Origin: Papaver somniferum
Lineage: Eukaryota; Streptophyta; Magnoliopsida; Ranunculales; Papaveraceae
DNA: 64,000 bases
Assembly (NCBI RefSeq): GCF_003573695.1
Contig: NC_039359.1
Span: forward strand, 159,052,451-159,116,450
Direction: 5' to 3'
Shown: in pieces, positions 22,699 to 35,504 of the stretch
Layout of the letters: each line of letters opens with the position of its first letter
Position numbering within the stretch: the stretch's first letter is position 1
Notes under the pieces: model-generated
What the model was told of the DNA's origin: nothing
Seen by the model: the letters and a program-made list of their open reading frames with translations, nothing else
Databases searched by the model: none
Made by a program: the position numbers and the translations under genes

Positions 22699-25059
22699 TT
22701 TTAGAGCATAGCTCGGTCAACCTCGCATGTGGTGCTATCTCAAGCATGTTTGTCAATGTTAGTGATCAAAACTATGAGTCTTGATTTCTAGCCTACATAG
22801 CTAAGTCTCGGACTAGGATAGGAAAAGTTTTTAAGCTCAAGGACTTCATGGCGATTCAACGACAACGACGAAGATCTATACAAGGAATCTTGGAACTTCA
22901 TCAACAAAAAGGTATGTGGAGACTTGAACTTATCTATAACTCAAAAGTCTATCTATTCTATCTCCTACTTCTTATGAGACAAAAGTCGTATGCTATATAG
23001 ACTAGATCATACACACTTGACATTTCGAGTTGAGCATCTATTGCTTATCTTTTATCTCGAAATCGTGTGTTGGTAAAGTGTTTCGCTTTGATCAGGTTTA
23101 TCTTCACCTAGTGACGAAAGTCATGAAAGTTTCAATCACTTTGAGAATTGCTCTGACGTGAATCGGTCTGTGAATAACGGCTACATAGCATCCTATGAGA
23201 ATGTCTCAATGATTGAAATGTGAGTTTAGATTACATAACCATGTATCCCTTGAACCGAAGTTTTCGAACTTTTTTGATCAAGAGAAATCAGGAGGATTGT
23301 AGAATTGGCTTGCCAAGTCCGCGAACCCAGTCCGCATACTCATTCCGCGAACTTTCAGAAGTTCTCGACCGAGAATTTCTGCTGGGGTTTCCAAAACTCT
23401 TTTGTGTGTTAAGTCCGCAAACTCAGTCCGCGAACCCAGTCCGAGAACTAGCGGAAGTTCTCGAACCGATAATTTCTATTGAGTTTGGAAAACCCAACCG
23501 ATTAACTTAAGTCCACGAACTAGTTTGTGAACTTAAGAGGTTATGATCTAAAGATGTGCTCTGAACATGAAACATTAAATTACTAAGAAATACTTTATGC
23601 AAACCGTGGCTATAATGTTCATGAGCCGATTCAATCGAATCATCTTTGTTTCAATTGTGTCTTGTGTAGTTACATAAGATCTCATAGCAATTGAACAACT
23701 CTTTAACTAGTTCATTTGAGTCAATTGAACTAGTTATGGTGAATAAGAACAAGATTAATATGAAATGATCATATGGTTGACCTTTTTGGGTTAATATGTT
23801 GAACCAACATGAACGTACACGTTTGGGCATGGTTTTCACGAACCCAGTAAATGTTTACCCAAGTGTGTATGACAAGCTAAGTTTTTGATCTAACAGTTGA
23901 GAAATATTAGCTTGAATCTAAATCAGGTTTTCATCTAACGGTGAATAAGGATTGCTTTGTAACTAAGGCAGAACCCTGATTTGAAGGTTATATAAAGGAG
24001 ACATCTAGCATTGAGCAAACCTAATCCCCACATGTCTGTGTGGTAATAATGCGCTCGCTAGAGTCGATCTCCATTAACCTTTGATTTTCTTCTCTAAAAT
24101 CAGGTTAACGACTTAAAGACTTATTGGGATTGTGAAGCCAGACCGATACTACTTTATCGTAGTTGTGTGATCTGATCTTGCATCTTCTGTCGTACGAGTA
24201 AAATCGATTTATTGGATTGATATCATGAGAGTTCTATGATAGGAAAGATAAAGAAGTCACAAACATCTTCGTCTCACTGTTTGTGATTCCTCGACAATCC
24301 GCTTGTGTAGTCAGGAAGGATTTTAGAGAGGTGATTGATTAATCTAGGATGTTCTTTGGGACTATAAGTCCGGATTATCAATTGGTTCCTGTTCACCTTG
24401 ATAGACTTTTCTGTGTGAGACATATTTGTTTATTATCAAGTCTGTGATTTTGGGTTGCAACAACTCTTGGTTGTGGGTGAGATCAGTTAAGGGAATCAAG
24501 TGCGCAGTATCCTGCTGGGATCAGAGGCGTAGGAGTACAACTGTACCTTGTATCATTGGGAGATTGATAGGGGTTCAACTATAGTCCAGTCGGAAGTTAG
24601 TTTGTAGTAGGATAGTGTCTGCAGCGGCTTAATACAGTGTGTATTCAATCTGGACTAGGTCCCGGGATTTTTCTGCATTTGCGGTTTCCTCGTTAACAAA
24701 ATTTCTGGTGTCTGTGTTATTTCTTTTCCGCATTATATTTCATACAATTGAAATAATGCAGGTTGTGCGTTAGTGATCAGCAATTGGAAATCCAACCTTT
24801 GGTTTTTGATTGATATTGATTGATCCTTGGACATTGGTCTTTGGTACCGTCCAAGTTATCTCTCTTTGATAAAGACTCGCTATTGATTTTAGCTTGAGTA
24901 AAAATAAAACCGAGAAATTGAGATATAAACTCTTTGATATATATTTTTATTGATTGAGTCTTATTGTCTAGTTGATTCTCATAAAAAGTATATTGGAGTT
25001 TGTCCATACAGATTGCTAATCGAAATATTGGGTGGTGTTGTTAGACCCCCTCTTTTTCA
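22699..25059 (+). repeat. 3' LTR of Copia element D
   Basis: Uninterrupted 2.36-kb LTR. It starts TTTTAGAGCATAGC, where sister LTRs start TGTTAGAGCAT, so the terminal TG is mutated. It ends gttagaccccctctttttca. Contains TATATAAA at 23,989-23,996 and a 'ccgcgaacccagtccgc' repeat box in U3 (about 23,318-23,455). Confidence 0.9.
23989..23996 (+). promoter_or_regulatory. TATA box of the Copia LTR family
   Basis: TATATAAA followed by ggagacatctagc. It is conserved, reversed, near 1,640, 9,345, 27,960 and 50,845 in the other LTRs, about 1.2-1.3 kb from the LTR start. Confidence 0.6.
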
Positions 25060-25980
25060 TTAACATTAGTAAACTCAATAATTAAAACTTTGACATATTA
25101 CTCCTGATTACTCAAAACAATTTCGAACCCAATCTCATGATTTGGAAGATATAACGTTTCAAGCTCTTTTTATGACTCTCGTCGTTATTCTAAAGCCTAA
25201 TTTTCCTTCGCTTATAAAAGATCAGTAGAAACTACCCAAAACAATTTTTGCAAAGCATGTAAAGAAGATAAATTTTTTAATAAATTAAAAGCAAAAATAT
25301 GAAGTAAATATATCAAAGAAATTAAATATTAAATATTACCCATCAAAAATAGTTTCTTCCTCCACCCTAGCGGAGAAATTACTCCAATATTACAAAAGAG
25401 AAATTAAAACAAAGAAATAAAAACTCTACTCTTTCGCTCAGACTCCGGACCTCCCCTTTTTATTGTATCCACAACTTATTTATAACTTTCAAAGGAATCC
25501 ACTTTCCTTTTCTATTCACCACTACCACATCATCGCCAAATGAGAATACGTCATATATCAAGACAATGAACAATCCTCCAATAAGAATGTGCCATGCTTC
25601 AAATAATATAATTCTCGTGCATTTACAATTTTCCTTATTTAGGAATTATTTATTCTTTATTAACTCCAACCATAAAGAATAATATTATTTCCATACTCTT
25701 TATATATTTAATTCCCATCAATTACTCCATGTAGATTTCTTACTTAACACTTTTATTTTCTTCATCAAAATAAATATCTCCATATATATTTTTAATTTCT
25801 TGTAAATGATGTTGACATAATGGGTTCCACACTTTCCAAACTCCCATATCCAAATATTTGGACAAATGAAATAATTCTCCATATTCTTCCTTTTGGGTCT
25901 AGCCCATTAAATTATAATTCACTTTAATTCTTCCATTTTACGAGCGGAATTCCACATTTTAGTCCATTGAGCTTTATTTC
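25060..25980. other. Unassigned AT-rich spacer
   Basis: About 920 bp between the D LTR and the first gag piece of element B. AT-rich, no ORF, no match to other parts of the window. A GC-richer patch near 25,430-25,460 (ctcagactccggacctcccc) is the only contrast. It may be a fragment of another LTR; nothing certain can be said. Confidence 0.5.
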
Positions 25981-26832
25981 TCAAAAACACCTGCAAATAC
26001 ACAAAATAGTAAAATAAGTACAAAGTAGACATATAAATGTGTCTATCACCGAATGCTCACATCTTTTATAACATAGTGATTCATCAAGGATTGTTGTATG
26101 AACACACTTCTTACCTCGTCTGAATCTGGTTCTTTTAGATTTCTTATGGTTATCAAAAGAATTATGTTGATTACTCAGAGCCAAATTCATCGTTTGCATA
26201 TCATTTTGAAGTTTGGCAATTCTTTTGTTGTTCCTCTTGAATTTCCAACACCTACTTTGAACATGACTTGCACTTCCACAAAGCGAACAAATCAAGGATG
26301 GTTTATTTTCTTGCATATTTTCCTGCCGTTTATCACAACTTTCATCATCAATTTTTCCTAACTGGGATGGAACAAAGGATTTTTTGTGCTCGCGGTTTTG
26401 CTTTTGAACCCTAACCCATTTGTGTTTCCAAAAGACTCCTGACCCAAATAAAATTGCTGAGATTTTGTCAAAACTTCCAGACAGCCTATGGAGGTCACAC
26501 TTAAGAGTATTAATCCCCTTTTCTTTCAGAGATAGGGTCCTGGTGAATTCATCATCAAGACAGTTTATCTCAAGATCTTTCACCTGAAGTGATGATTCAA
26601 GTTTTTCCAACGAAGCCTTTAGTTGGAGGTTTTCTTGATGAGTCTCTTCATACTTATTCAAGAATTCAAAAATCTCAGTGTCATACTCAAACTCTGAATC
26701 AGAACTTGACTAGGAAGAAGTTTCTGCTGCGAGAAATGAAAGTTCATTGCACATAAAGGAAGTACGCAAGGTATTGAAAACCTGGGATGAGTTTTCTTGT
26801 ATTGAATCATCAAAATCATTAACCCTACTCAC
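25981..26832 (-). pseudogene. Copia element B: gag C-terminal part
   Basis: The 226-codon frame at 25,981-26,661 is a SIRE-like gag tail: a coiled-coil stretch (Leu/Glu/Lys heptads, residues ~1-60), a linker, then a zinc knuckle CSLCGSASHVQSRC (CX2CX4HX4C complete), followed by a basic Lys/Arg region. Upstream to 26,832 the frame holds an acidic Ser/Asp/Glu patch before an in-frame stop. Role: nucleocapsid-like RNA binding. Protease and pol do not follow; the element ends in unrelated DNA at about 25,980. Confidence 0.75.
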
Positions 26833-29171
26833 TGAAAGAGCGGGGGTCTAACAACACCACCCAATATTTGGCTTAGCAATCTGTATGGACTAACTCCGAA
26901 ATACTTTGCTAGAGAATCAACTAGACAGTCACACTCAATCTAGATAAAAGTATCTCAAGGAGTTAATATCTCTCACTTGATTTGATTTTTACTCAAGATA
27001 AAAACAATAGCGAGTCTTTATCAAATACAAGGAATACTTGAACAGTACCAAAGACTAATGTCCAAGGATCAATCAATATCAATCAACAACCAAAGGTTGG
27101 ATTTCCAATTGATGACCACGAACGCAAAACCTGTATTATTTCAATTATATAAAATATAATGCAGAAAAGAAATAACACAGACACCAGAAATTTTGTTAAC
27201 GAGGAAACCGCAAATGCAGAAAAACCCCTGGACCTAGTCCAGATTGAATACACATTGTATTAAGCCACTACAGACACTAGCCTACTGAAAACTAACTTCG
27301 AACTGGACTACAGTTCAACCCAAATCCGCCTCCCACCGATCCAAGATACAGTTGTACTCCTACGCCTTTGATCCCAGAAGGATACTACGCACTTGATTCT
27401 CTTAGTTGATCTCACCCACAACCAAGAGTTGATGTAACCCAAAATCACAGACTTGATAATAAACAGATCCGTCTCACACAAAAAAGTCTATCAAACGATA
27501 AATCTATCTCCCACAGATAAACCCTAGGTTTTGTTCCATCTTAAGATATAAAATAAAGGTGAACATGAACCAATTGATAATCCAGTCTTATATTCCCGAA
27601 GAAAAGCCTAGATTAATAAATCACCTCTCTACAATCCTTCCTGACTACACAAGCGGATTGTCGAGGAATCACAAACAGTGAGACGAAGATGTTTGTGACT
27701 TCTTTATCTTTCCTATCGAAGAACTCTCACGATTACAAGCCAATCAATCGATTGTACTCGTACGATAGAAGATGCATGATCAGGTCACACAACTACGATA
27801 AAGTAGTATCGGTCTGGCTTCACAATCCCAATGAAGTCTTTAAGTCGTTAACCTGATTTTAGAGAAGAAAATCAAAGGTTAATGGAGATCGGATCTAGCG
27901 AGCGCACTAGTAGCACACAGACGTGTGGGGATTAGTTTTGCCCAATGCTAGATGTCTCCTTTATATAGCCTTCAAATCAGGGTTTTGCATTAGTTACAAA
28001 GAAATCCTTATTCACAGTTAGATGAAAACCTGATTTAGATTCAAGATAATATTTCTCAACTGTTAGATCGAAAACTTAGCTTGTCACACACACTTGGGTA
28101 TACGTTTACTGGGTTCGTGAAAACCATGCCCAAACGTGTACGTGTATGTTGGTTCAACATAGTAACCCAAAAGGTTAACCATATGAGAATTTCATATTAA
28201 ACTTGTTCTTCTTCACCATAACTAGTTTAATTGACTCAAATGAACTAGTTAAAGAGTTGTTCAATTGCTATGAGATCTTATGTAAGTACACAAGACATAA
28301 TTGAAACAAAGATGATTCGATTCGATTTGAATCGGCTCATGAACATTATAGCCACGGAAAGAGAACTTCTTAAGTTCACAAACAAGTTCGCGGACTTAAG
28401 TTAATCTGTTGAGTTTTCCAAACTCAGTAGAAATTCTCGGAAAGAGAACTTCCGCCAGTTCGCGGACTGGGTTCGCGGACTTAGAACACAAATGAGTTTT
28501 AGAAAATACAACAGAAATTCTCGGTCTAGAACTTCCGACAGTTCGCGGACTTGGCAAGCCAATTCCACAATCCTCCCGATTCCTCTTGATCAACAAAGTT
28601 CGAAAAATTTGGTTCAAGGAATACATGGTTATATAATCTAAACTCTCATTTCAATCATTGAGACATTCTCAGAGGACGCTATGTAGCCGTTATTCACAGA
28701 CCGATTCACATAAGAGCAATTCTCAAAGTGATTGAAACTTTTCATGACTTTTGTCACTAGGTGAAGATAAACTTGATCAAAGCGAAACGCTTTACCAACA
28801 CACGATTTCGAGATAAAAGATATGCAATGAATGCTCAGCTCGAAATGTCAAGTGTGTATGATCTAGTCTATATAGCATATGAATTTTGTCTCATAAGAAG
28901 TAGGAGATAGAATACATAGACTTTTGAGTGATAGATAAGTTCAAGTATCCACATACCTTTTTTTTGATGAAGTTCCACGGTTCCTTGTATAGATATTCGT
29001 CGTTGTATGATGAATCTCCATGAAGTCCTTGAGCTCAACTACACTTTTCTATCCTAGTCCTAGACTTAGCTATGTAGGCTAGAAATCAAGACTCATAGTT
29101 TTGATCACTAAAATTGAAAAACATGCTTGGGATAGCAACGCATACGAGGTTGACCGAGAAATGATCTAACA
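26833..29171 (-). repeat. Solo LTR of the Copia family inside element B gag
   Basis: A complete 2,339-bp LTR (tgaaagagcggggg ... gatctaaca) flanked by a perfect 5-bp target duplication ctcac (26,828-26,832 and 29,172-29,176), with no internal sequence. This is the signature of a solo LTR left by LTR-LTR recombination. It provides the cleanest reference copy of this LTR in the window. Confidence 0.92.
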
Positions 29172-29176
29172 CTCAC

Positions 29177-29990
29177 AACCTTTACTTCTTTTTAACAAAT
29201 CCTTGATCTTTTATGTAATCAGTGATTTATCAAAATCATCATGATTGGAACAACATTCATCATCCCAAGACAAGTTAGAAGTTTTGCTTGTTTTGGTCAC
29301 AACATTGAACGCAAAAGTTATGACTGTGTATTGACCAAGAATTTTTAACTTTCCAAAAAGAGTATTTATGGAAAGCGTGTCAAGGTTATTTCCTTCTACG
29401 ATGGCATGTTTCTTAGAATCGTACCTAGATGGCAAGGATCTGAGAATTTTTATCACAATGTCCTTTTTAGGAATAGTCTTACCCAACGCAAAATATGCAT
29501 TAACAATTTCAGAGACTTTGTGATTAAACTCATCAAATGAATTTTCATCTGCCATACGAAGGTTTTCCCAATCATAATTTATATTTTAAAGCCTAGCTTC
29601 TTTTTCAAAGGTATTGCCTTCAAATACGGTTTCTCAAATATCCCAAGCATCTTTAGACCGAGTGCATGTAGTCACATGGTGCTGAAGATCTGGGGTAATG
29701 ACATGGATGATTGCATTAAATCCGTCAGAATTTTGCTTTATAGCAAGGATATCAACATCATCATAATCACCAATATCCTTTGGAAAAAATACAATGCCTA
29801 TTGTAACAACTGGAGGATCATAGACACTAACAACGTAAACCCATTATTGAAAATTACGCGCTTGAAGAAAGTCGCGCATAACAATTTTCCACCATAAGTA
29901 ATTCGAGCCATCAAAGACTGGTGGTACGTTTATAGAGATAACACCTCTGTCCATAGAGTCAGATCGCTACAAACACTGACTTATGAGGTC
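29177..29990 (-). pseudogene. Copia element B: gag N-terminal part
   Basis: Contains MADENSFDEFNHKVSEI and the UBN2 segment KTIPKKDIVIKILRSLPSRY at 29,211-29,555, with further N-terminal gag sequence up to about 29,900 in a broken frame. It corresponds segment by segment to the A copy at 7,700-8,905, but lacks the region around the first zinc knuckle. Confidence 0.75.
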
Positions 29991-30006
29991 TTAAACGTGT
30001 TTGCTT

Positions 30007-30018
30007 GCTCTTATACCA
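30007..30018 (-). other. Primer binding site of element B
   Basis: gctcttatacca is the reverse of TGGTATAAGAGC, one base different from the Met-tRNA site of element D. It lies two bases from the LTR start at 30,021, so element B is on the minus strand. Confidence 0.8.
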
Positions 30019-30020
30019 AT

Positions 30021-30337
30021 TGAAAAAGCGGGGGTACAACAACCACACCCAATATTTCACTCAACAATCTGTATGGACTAAAAAAAATAAAATTCTGAGA
30101 GCACCAACTAACAAAGCGAGCTCAACCAAGAAATATATCAAAGAGTTTATATCTCTATTTCTTAATGTAATCAGCAAATCAAACAGATAGAAATCCGTGA
30201 GCCTTATTATTATAAGAACAACTTGGACGATATCCAAAAACCAATATCCAAGTGTCAATCAATTTGATCAACAACCAAAGGTTGGGTTCACAATTGATTG
30301 AACTTACGCACAACCTGTGATATTTATATTATATAAC
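30021..30337 (-). repeat. 5' LTR of element B, proximal part
   Basis: Starts tgaaaaagcggggg and follows the family LTR for ~317 bp to tatattatataac, where the Tat element begins. It is more diverged from the A/D LTRs than they are from each other. The rest of this LTR is inferred to lie at 50,031-52,211. Confidence 0.75.
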
Positions 30338-31264
30338 TGTTTGAGGGTGAAAGCGGGTTCTACAGATTTTGGTAATTTCGGGTGTGTGGGTGAGAAACGA
30401 ATTTAAATCCTAAACAATGTACTACAAGGGAGTACTTTAGATTCGAGAGATCAATCTGTACAAATCCGGCCTAAACCAAGAAATGGCCATTCCATACTTG
30501 TTTCGGTCACAAAGTGAAGGAAAAGGGTTGGTTTTGGGAAGGAAAGCGAAGAGAGTGTTGACACCAGAATAGTTGATTCTGGAAGAGTAGTTGTTTTACG
30601 ACTTGTATCATAAAGTGGGAAGCTAACAGATGGGGAAGCTAGAAAATGTTTTCTGAGTGTTGTATGCTCCTGAATTAAACTTGTTGTTTGGTGGAAATAG
30701 GTAAGACACATTTATACAAGTCGAAGTGAAACGTACCCTGGTCTCGTAAGAAATGGAAAACGGATGAGTAAATGGGAGGAGGTGGTAACCTGTAACGCCT
30801 GAAATTGAAATTCCATAAAAGAAAGTGTTTCACCATTACTCCCTGTATATACTAACCGCCTCATCCCTATGACACTGTCTTGTAACGGGCATAGTATACG
30901 CCGCACGCTGTAAACCGCCAAACCAATACCCAATGAGCATCCCCCAGTTTGTGACATGTGTTGATGTCTCGAGTGTTTTCGTGAAAACATGTAACATGTT
31001 TTTGTTGTTTGGCAAGTTGATCTTGGAAGACTTGCCGGCTCGGTGGTGACCTTCGAAGGTCGATGCATCCTTAGAGGAAGGGTAGCCATTGAATATTTCA
31101 ACCCTTCGTTTGGTAGACAGTGGTAAGAAAGCATGGCCTTCATGGCTTTAATATGGCATAGTTTAGGCGCGGCCAAAATCTAGGGTTTTGGCATTGTTTG
31201 GGAGCGACCTAAACTAGAGCCTGCCGTCGGGCCAAAGGTTGTCATGCGTTAGATGGTAACCTTG

Positions 31265-33870
31265 TACGGCTAAGATATGCATCTTAGATGGAAAGGTGGT
31301 CGTCGATTGTTGCAGGCCTTCGTTTTGTCAGTCGTAAAGGTGCGGCAAGGTGGATGGCACGATACTGGCACATGTGGCATGGCCGGCATGCCTTGGCGCG
31401 GTTTAGGTGTGGCCAAAACTAGGGTTTTGGCGTTGGGCCAAAGGTTACCATGCGTTGGTTGGTGACCTTGGACGACTAGGATTTCCATCTAATATGGAAG
31501 GGTGGTCGTTGATTGTTACAACCTTCATTTTGACAGCCGTAAAGGGAAGGCCGGCATGGCATGGTTTAGGCGCGGCAAGGTGGATGGCACGGCATGCCAT
31601 TGGCACATGTGGCATGGTCGGCATGTCTTGGCGCGGTTTAGGCGTGGCCAAAACTAGGGTTTTGGCATTGGGCCGAATGTTTCCATGCGTTGGTTGGCGA
31701 CCTTGGACGGCTAAGATTGGCGTCTTTGATAGAAGGATGGTCGTTGATTGTGGCAAGCCTTCTTTTTGGTAGCCGCAAAGGGAAGGCATGGTAGGGTTTA
31801 GGCGCGGAAAGGTGGTTGGCATGCCATTGGCACATGTGGCATTGCCAGCATGCCTTGGCGCGGTTTAGACGTGGCCAAAACTTAGGGATTTGGCGTTGGG
31901 ACAAAGGTTACCATGCGTTGGTTGGCGACCTTGGGTGGCTAAGATTTGCGTCTCAGATAGAAGGATGGGCGTTGATTGTCGCAAGCCTTCTTTTTGGTAG
32001 CCGCTAAGGGAAGGCCGGCATGGTAGCGTTTAGGCGTGACAAGGTGGTTGGCATGCCATTGGCACATGTGTCATGGCCGGCATGCCTTGAAGCGGTTTAG
32101 GCGTGGCCAAAAATTAGGGTTTTGGCGTTGGGCCAAAGGTTACCATGCGTTGGTTGGCGACCCTGGTCGTCTAAGATTGGCGTCTCAGATAGAAGGATGG
32201 TCGTTGATTGTCGCAAGCCTTCGTTTTGTTAGTCGTAAAGGGACGTTCGGCATGGTAGGGTTTAGGCGCGGCAAGGTGGCTGGCATGCCATTCGCACATG
32301 TGGCATGGTCGGCATGTCTTGGCGCGGTTTAGGCGTGGCCTAAACTAGGGTTTTGGCGTTGGGCCGAATGTTTCCATGCGTTGGTTGGCGACCTTGGACG
32401 GATAAGATTGGCGTCTCAGATATAAGGATGGTCGTTGATTGTCGCAAGCCTTCTTTTTGGTAGCCGCAAAGAGAAGGCATGGTAGGGTTTAGGCGCGGCA
32501 AGGTGGTTGTCATGCCATTGACACATGTGGTATTGCTGGCATGTCTTGGCGCGGTTTAGGCGTGGCCAAAACTTAGGGTTTTGACGTTGGGCCAAAGGTT
32601 ACCATGCGTTGGTTGCCGACCTTGGACGGCTAAGATTTGCGTCTCAGATAAAAGGACGGGCGTTGATTATCGCAAGCCTTATTTTTGGTAGCCGCAAAGG
32701 GAAGGCCGGCATGGTAGGGTTTAGGCGCGGCAAGGTGGTTGGCATGCCATTGGCACATGTGTCATGGCCGGCATGCCTTGACGCGGTTTAGGCGTGGCCA
32801 AAACTTAGGGTTTTGGCGTTGGGCCAAAGGTTACCATGCGTTGGTTGGCGACCTTGGACGGCTAAGATTGGCGTCTCAGATAGAAGGATGGTCGTTGATT
32901 GTCGCAAGCCTTCGTTTTGGTAGTCGTAAAGGGAAGGTCGGCATGGTAGGGTTAGGCGCGGCAAGGTGGCTGGCATGCCATTGGCACATGTGGCATGGTC
33001 GGCATGTCTTGGCGCGGTTTAGGCGTGGCCAAAACTAGGGTTTTGGCGTTGGGACGAATGTGTTCCATGCGTTGGTTGGCGACCTTGGACGGCTAAGATT
33101 GGCGTCTCAGATAGAAGAATGGTCGTTGATTATCGCAAGCCTTCTTTTTGGTAGACGCAAAAGGAAGGCATGGTAGGGTTTAGGCGCGACAAGGTGGTTG
33201 GCATGCCATTGGCACATGTGGCATTGCCGACATGCCTTGGTGCGGTTTAGGCGTGGCCAAAACTTAGGGTTTTGGTGTTGGGCCAAAGATTACCATGCGT
33301 TGGTTGGCGACCTTGGACGACTAAGATTTGCTTGTCAGATAGAAGGATGGGCGTTGATTGTCGCAGGCCTTCTTTTGGTAGCCTCAAAGGGAAGGCCGGC
33401 ATGGTAGGTTTTAGGCGCGGCAAGGTGGTTGGCATGTCATTGGCACATGTGTCATGGCCGGCATGCCTTGACGCGGTTTAGGCGTGGCCAAAACTTAGGG
33501 TTTTGGCGTTGGGCCAAAGGTTACCATGCGTTGGTTGGTGGCCTTGGACGGCTAAGATTGGCGTCTCAGATAGAAGGATGGTCGTTGATTGTCGCAAGCC
33601 TTCGTTTTAGTAGTCGTAAAGGGAAGGTCGGAACGGTAGGGTTTAGGCGCGGCAAGGTGGCTGGCATGCCATTGGCACATGTGGCATGGCCGGCATGCCT
33701 TGGCAATTTAGGCGTGGCCAAAACTAGGGTTTTGGCTTGGGCCAAAGGTTACCATGCGTTGGTTAGCGACCTTGGACGGCTAAGACTTGTATCTGAGATG
33801 GAAAGGGTGGCCGTTGATTGGTGCGACCCTTTGTTTTGGCAGCCGTAAAAGGAAGGTCGGCATGGAATGG
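31265..33870. repeat. Tandem array, ~230-bp monomers in a 691-bp higher-order repeat
   Basis: About eleven monomers carry 'ggcatgccattggcacatg', 'ggcgcggtttaggcgtggcc' and 'tcgttgattgtcgcaagcc'. Three monomer types alternate a-b-c. Equivalent positions of type a lie at 31,741, 32,432 and 33,123; type b at 31,969, 32,660 and 33,351; type c at 32,201, 32,892 and 33,582, so the higher-order period is 691 bp repeated three times. The GC-rich open frames here are repeat artefacts. Confidence 0.9.
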
Positions 33871-33879
33871 CGCGGCAAG

Positions 33880-34415
33880 GTGGCTGGCATGCCATTGACA
33901 CATGTGGTGCGGCTGGCATGGTCGGCATGCCTTGGCGAGGTGACGTGGCTGGCATGGAATTCCATTGGCACAGTGGTGCGGCTTGCATGGTCGGCATGCC
34001 TTGGCGCGGAGACGTGACTGGCATGGCATGCCATTGGCACAATGTTGTGGCTGGCATGGTCGGCATGCCTTTGCGCAGAGACGTGGCTGGAATGGCATGC
34101 CATTGGCACAGTTGACATGGTTGGCATGCCTTGGCGCGGAGACGTAACTGGCGTGGTTTGCCATTGGCATGGTGGTGCGGCTGGCAGTGTTAGCATGCCT
34201 TCACGCGGAGACGTTGCTGGAATGGTTTGCCATTGGCACGGTGGTGCCGCTGGCATGGTTGGCATGCCTTGGCGCGGAGACGTAGTTGGCTTGGTTTTTG
34301 GCACGGTGGTGACGCTGGCATGGTTGGCATGCCTTGGCGCGGAGACGTGGCTGGCATGGTTTTCTATTGGCACGGTGGTGCGGCTGGCATGGTTGGCATG
34401 CCTTGGCGCGGTAGC
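33880..34415. repeat. Second tandem array, ~69-bp monomers
   Basis: About eight units of 'ggcatgccttggcgcggaga' plus 'cgtggctggcatgg' and 'ccattggcacagtggtgcgg'. The palindromic word ggcatgcc recurs at about 33,924, 33,993, 34,062, 34,123, 34,262, 34,328 and 34,394. A 69-bp unit equals 23 codons, which keeps several frames open (up to 218 codons on the minus strand) without coding meaning. Confidence 0.9.
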
Positions 34416-34578
34416 ATGAGAATTAGGGTTTGGCATAGATGATGTCAGTCAATGTTAAGGGTTCTGTCGTGGAACATGACCCATGTAAAATAAAGGTGCC
34501 CTTGTAATCCTTACGTAGGCATGCTGATTGATTCAATAAATGTGCTAATGGTCATGGTGACGTTATGTCAGATGTACA

Positions 34579-35504
34579 TTTTTATGTCCCCTTCTTAGCT
34601 CGGAACATAAGCATTATTGTGAGGTAAGCATAAGATGGTGACATGCAAGGACAAAAATCCAAACGACAAGTCGTAAAAATATGGTCAGGAAGGTCCGACT
34701 AACATTTTTCAAGAGGTAAAGATATTTCATGATCCTCGTGTTTGGAGGACTTGCATAGATTCTATTTGTGGTGTAGATCGTGAAGTGGTGAGATGAAGAT
34801 TGTCTTCTTAGTCTGGCCATGCATCACCTTGGCTGGGTTAGGGATCATCGAGACGCTGGCTTGGCGAGTTGTTGGTGTTGGTGCGGTTTGGAAGGGGGCC
34901 GCAGGCATTGCGCTTGCTTGGACTTGGTACGGCACGAGTGTGGGAATGGTCTTGGTCGATGGATTGGCGTGGCAAGGAATGGCGTGGCACGGTGGCGCAA
35001 GACATGACGCAGTTCGGCGAGGCAAGCATGGTGCGGACGGCTTGGCACAGTGGTGGCTTGTCTTTGCAGGTACGGTTGCCTCTTTTCCTTACTTGACTCA
35101 AATAGGAAGTCCTTTCCTTATTCAAAACTACTAAAGTGTTACGCCCGTAGAAAGGGGGCGTTATTCCTTCTCCTCATGTCACCTTGTCGGTTTTGTTTTT
35201 CAAGTCTCGGTGCTGGCGGCAGAGAAGCAACAACGCGGGCAAGCGTGTCTTAAACATGTACTTCCACTTTTTCTCACCAAACATAATTTACCTCACGTGG
35301 CCAGGCATTTCCTTATATTCGTTAGTAGAAAACGGTTCCATTAGAATCTGATGTCACACCTCAATCCGCGGCTAGTAGGAAGCTTTCCTTTTCGGGACTT
35401 CATCGCTCTGCTAGATATAAGAGATGATCTTGAATCCTTCATTCGGACAGGTCGTCCTGAAATCGTTCCTATCCTCTATCCTTTCTCTGGTTTTGTTGCG
35501 CATA
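34579..35504. other. Spacer between 3' LTR and antisense ORF of the Tat element
   Basis: Starts with the likely polypurine tract (minus-strand aagaagggga near 34,590). The GC-rich part 34,800-35,070 has degenerate 'ggcgtggcaaggaatgg' words related to the LTR arrays. The overlapping frames on both strands reflect this composition. No gene is supported. Confidence 0.5.

Larger units (their letters stand above)
30338..34578 (-). repeat. 3' LTR of the Tat element, expanded to 4.2 kb
   Basis: Starts tgtttgagggtgaaa and ends cagatgtaca, as at 47,572 and 49,984. It is about 1.8 kb longer than its partner LTR because of extra tandem monomers (see 31,265-33,870). Confidence 0.85.

Noticed and set aside
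31265..34415. Possible CRISPR-like or tRNA array
   Set aside because: The units are contiguous long repeats without unique spacers, in a plant retrotransposon LTR.
33749..34442. Long overlapping frames of 105-218 codons on both strands
   Set aside because: They come from a 69-bp tandem repeat (23 codons), which keeps several frames open at once. The peptides are simple repeats.
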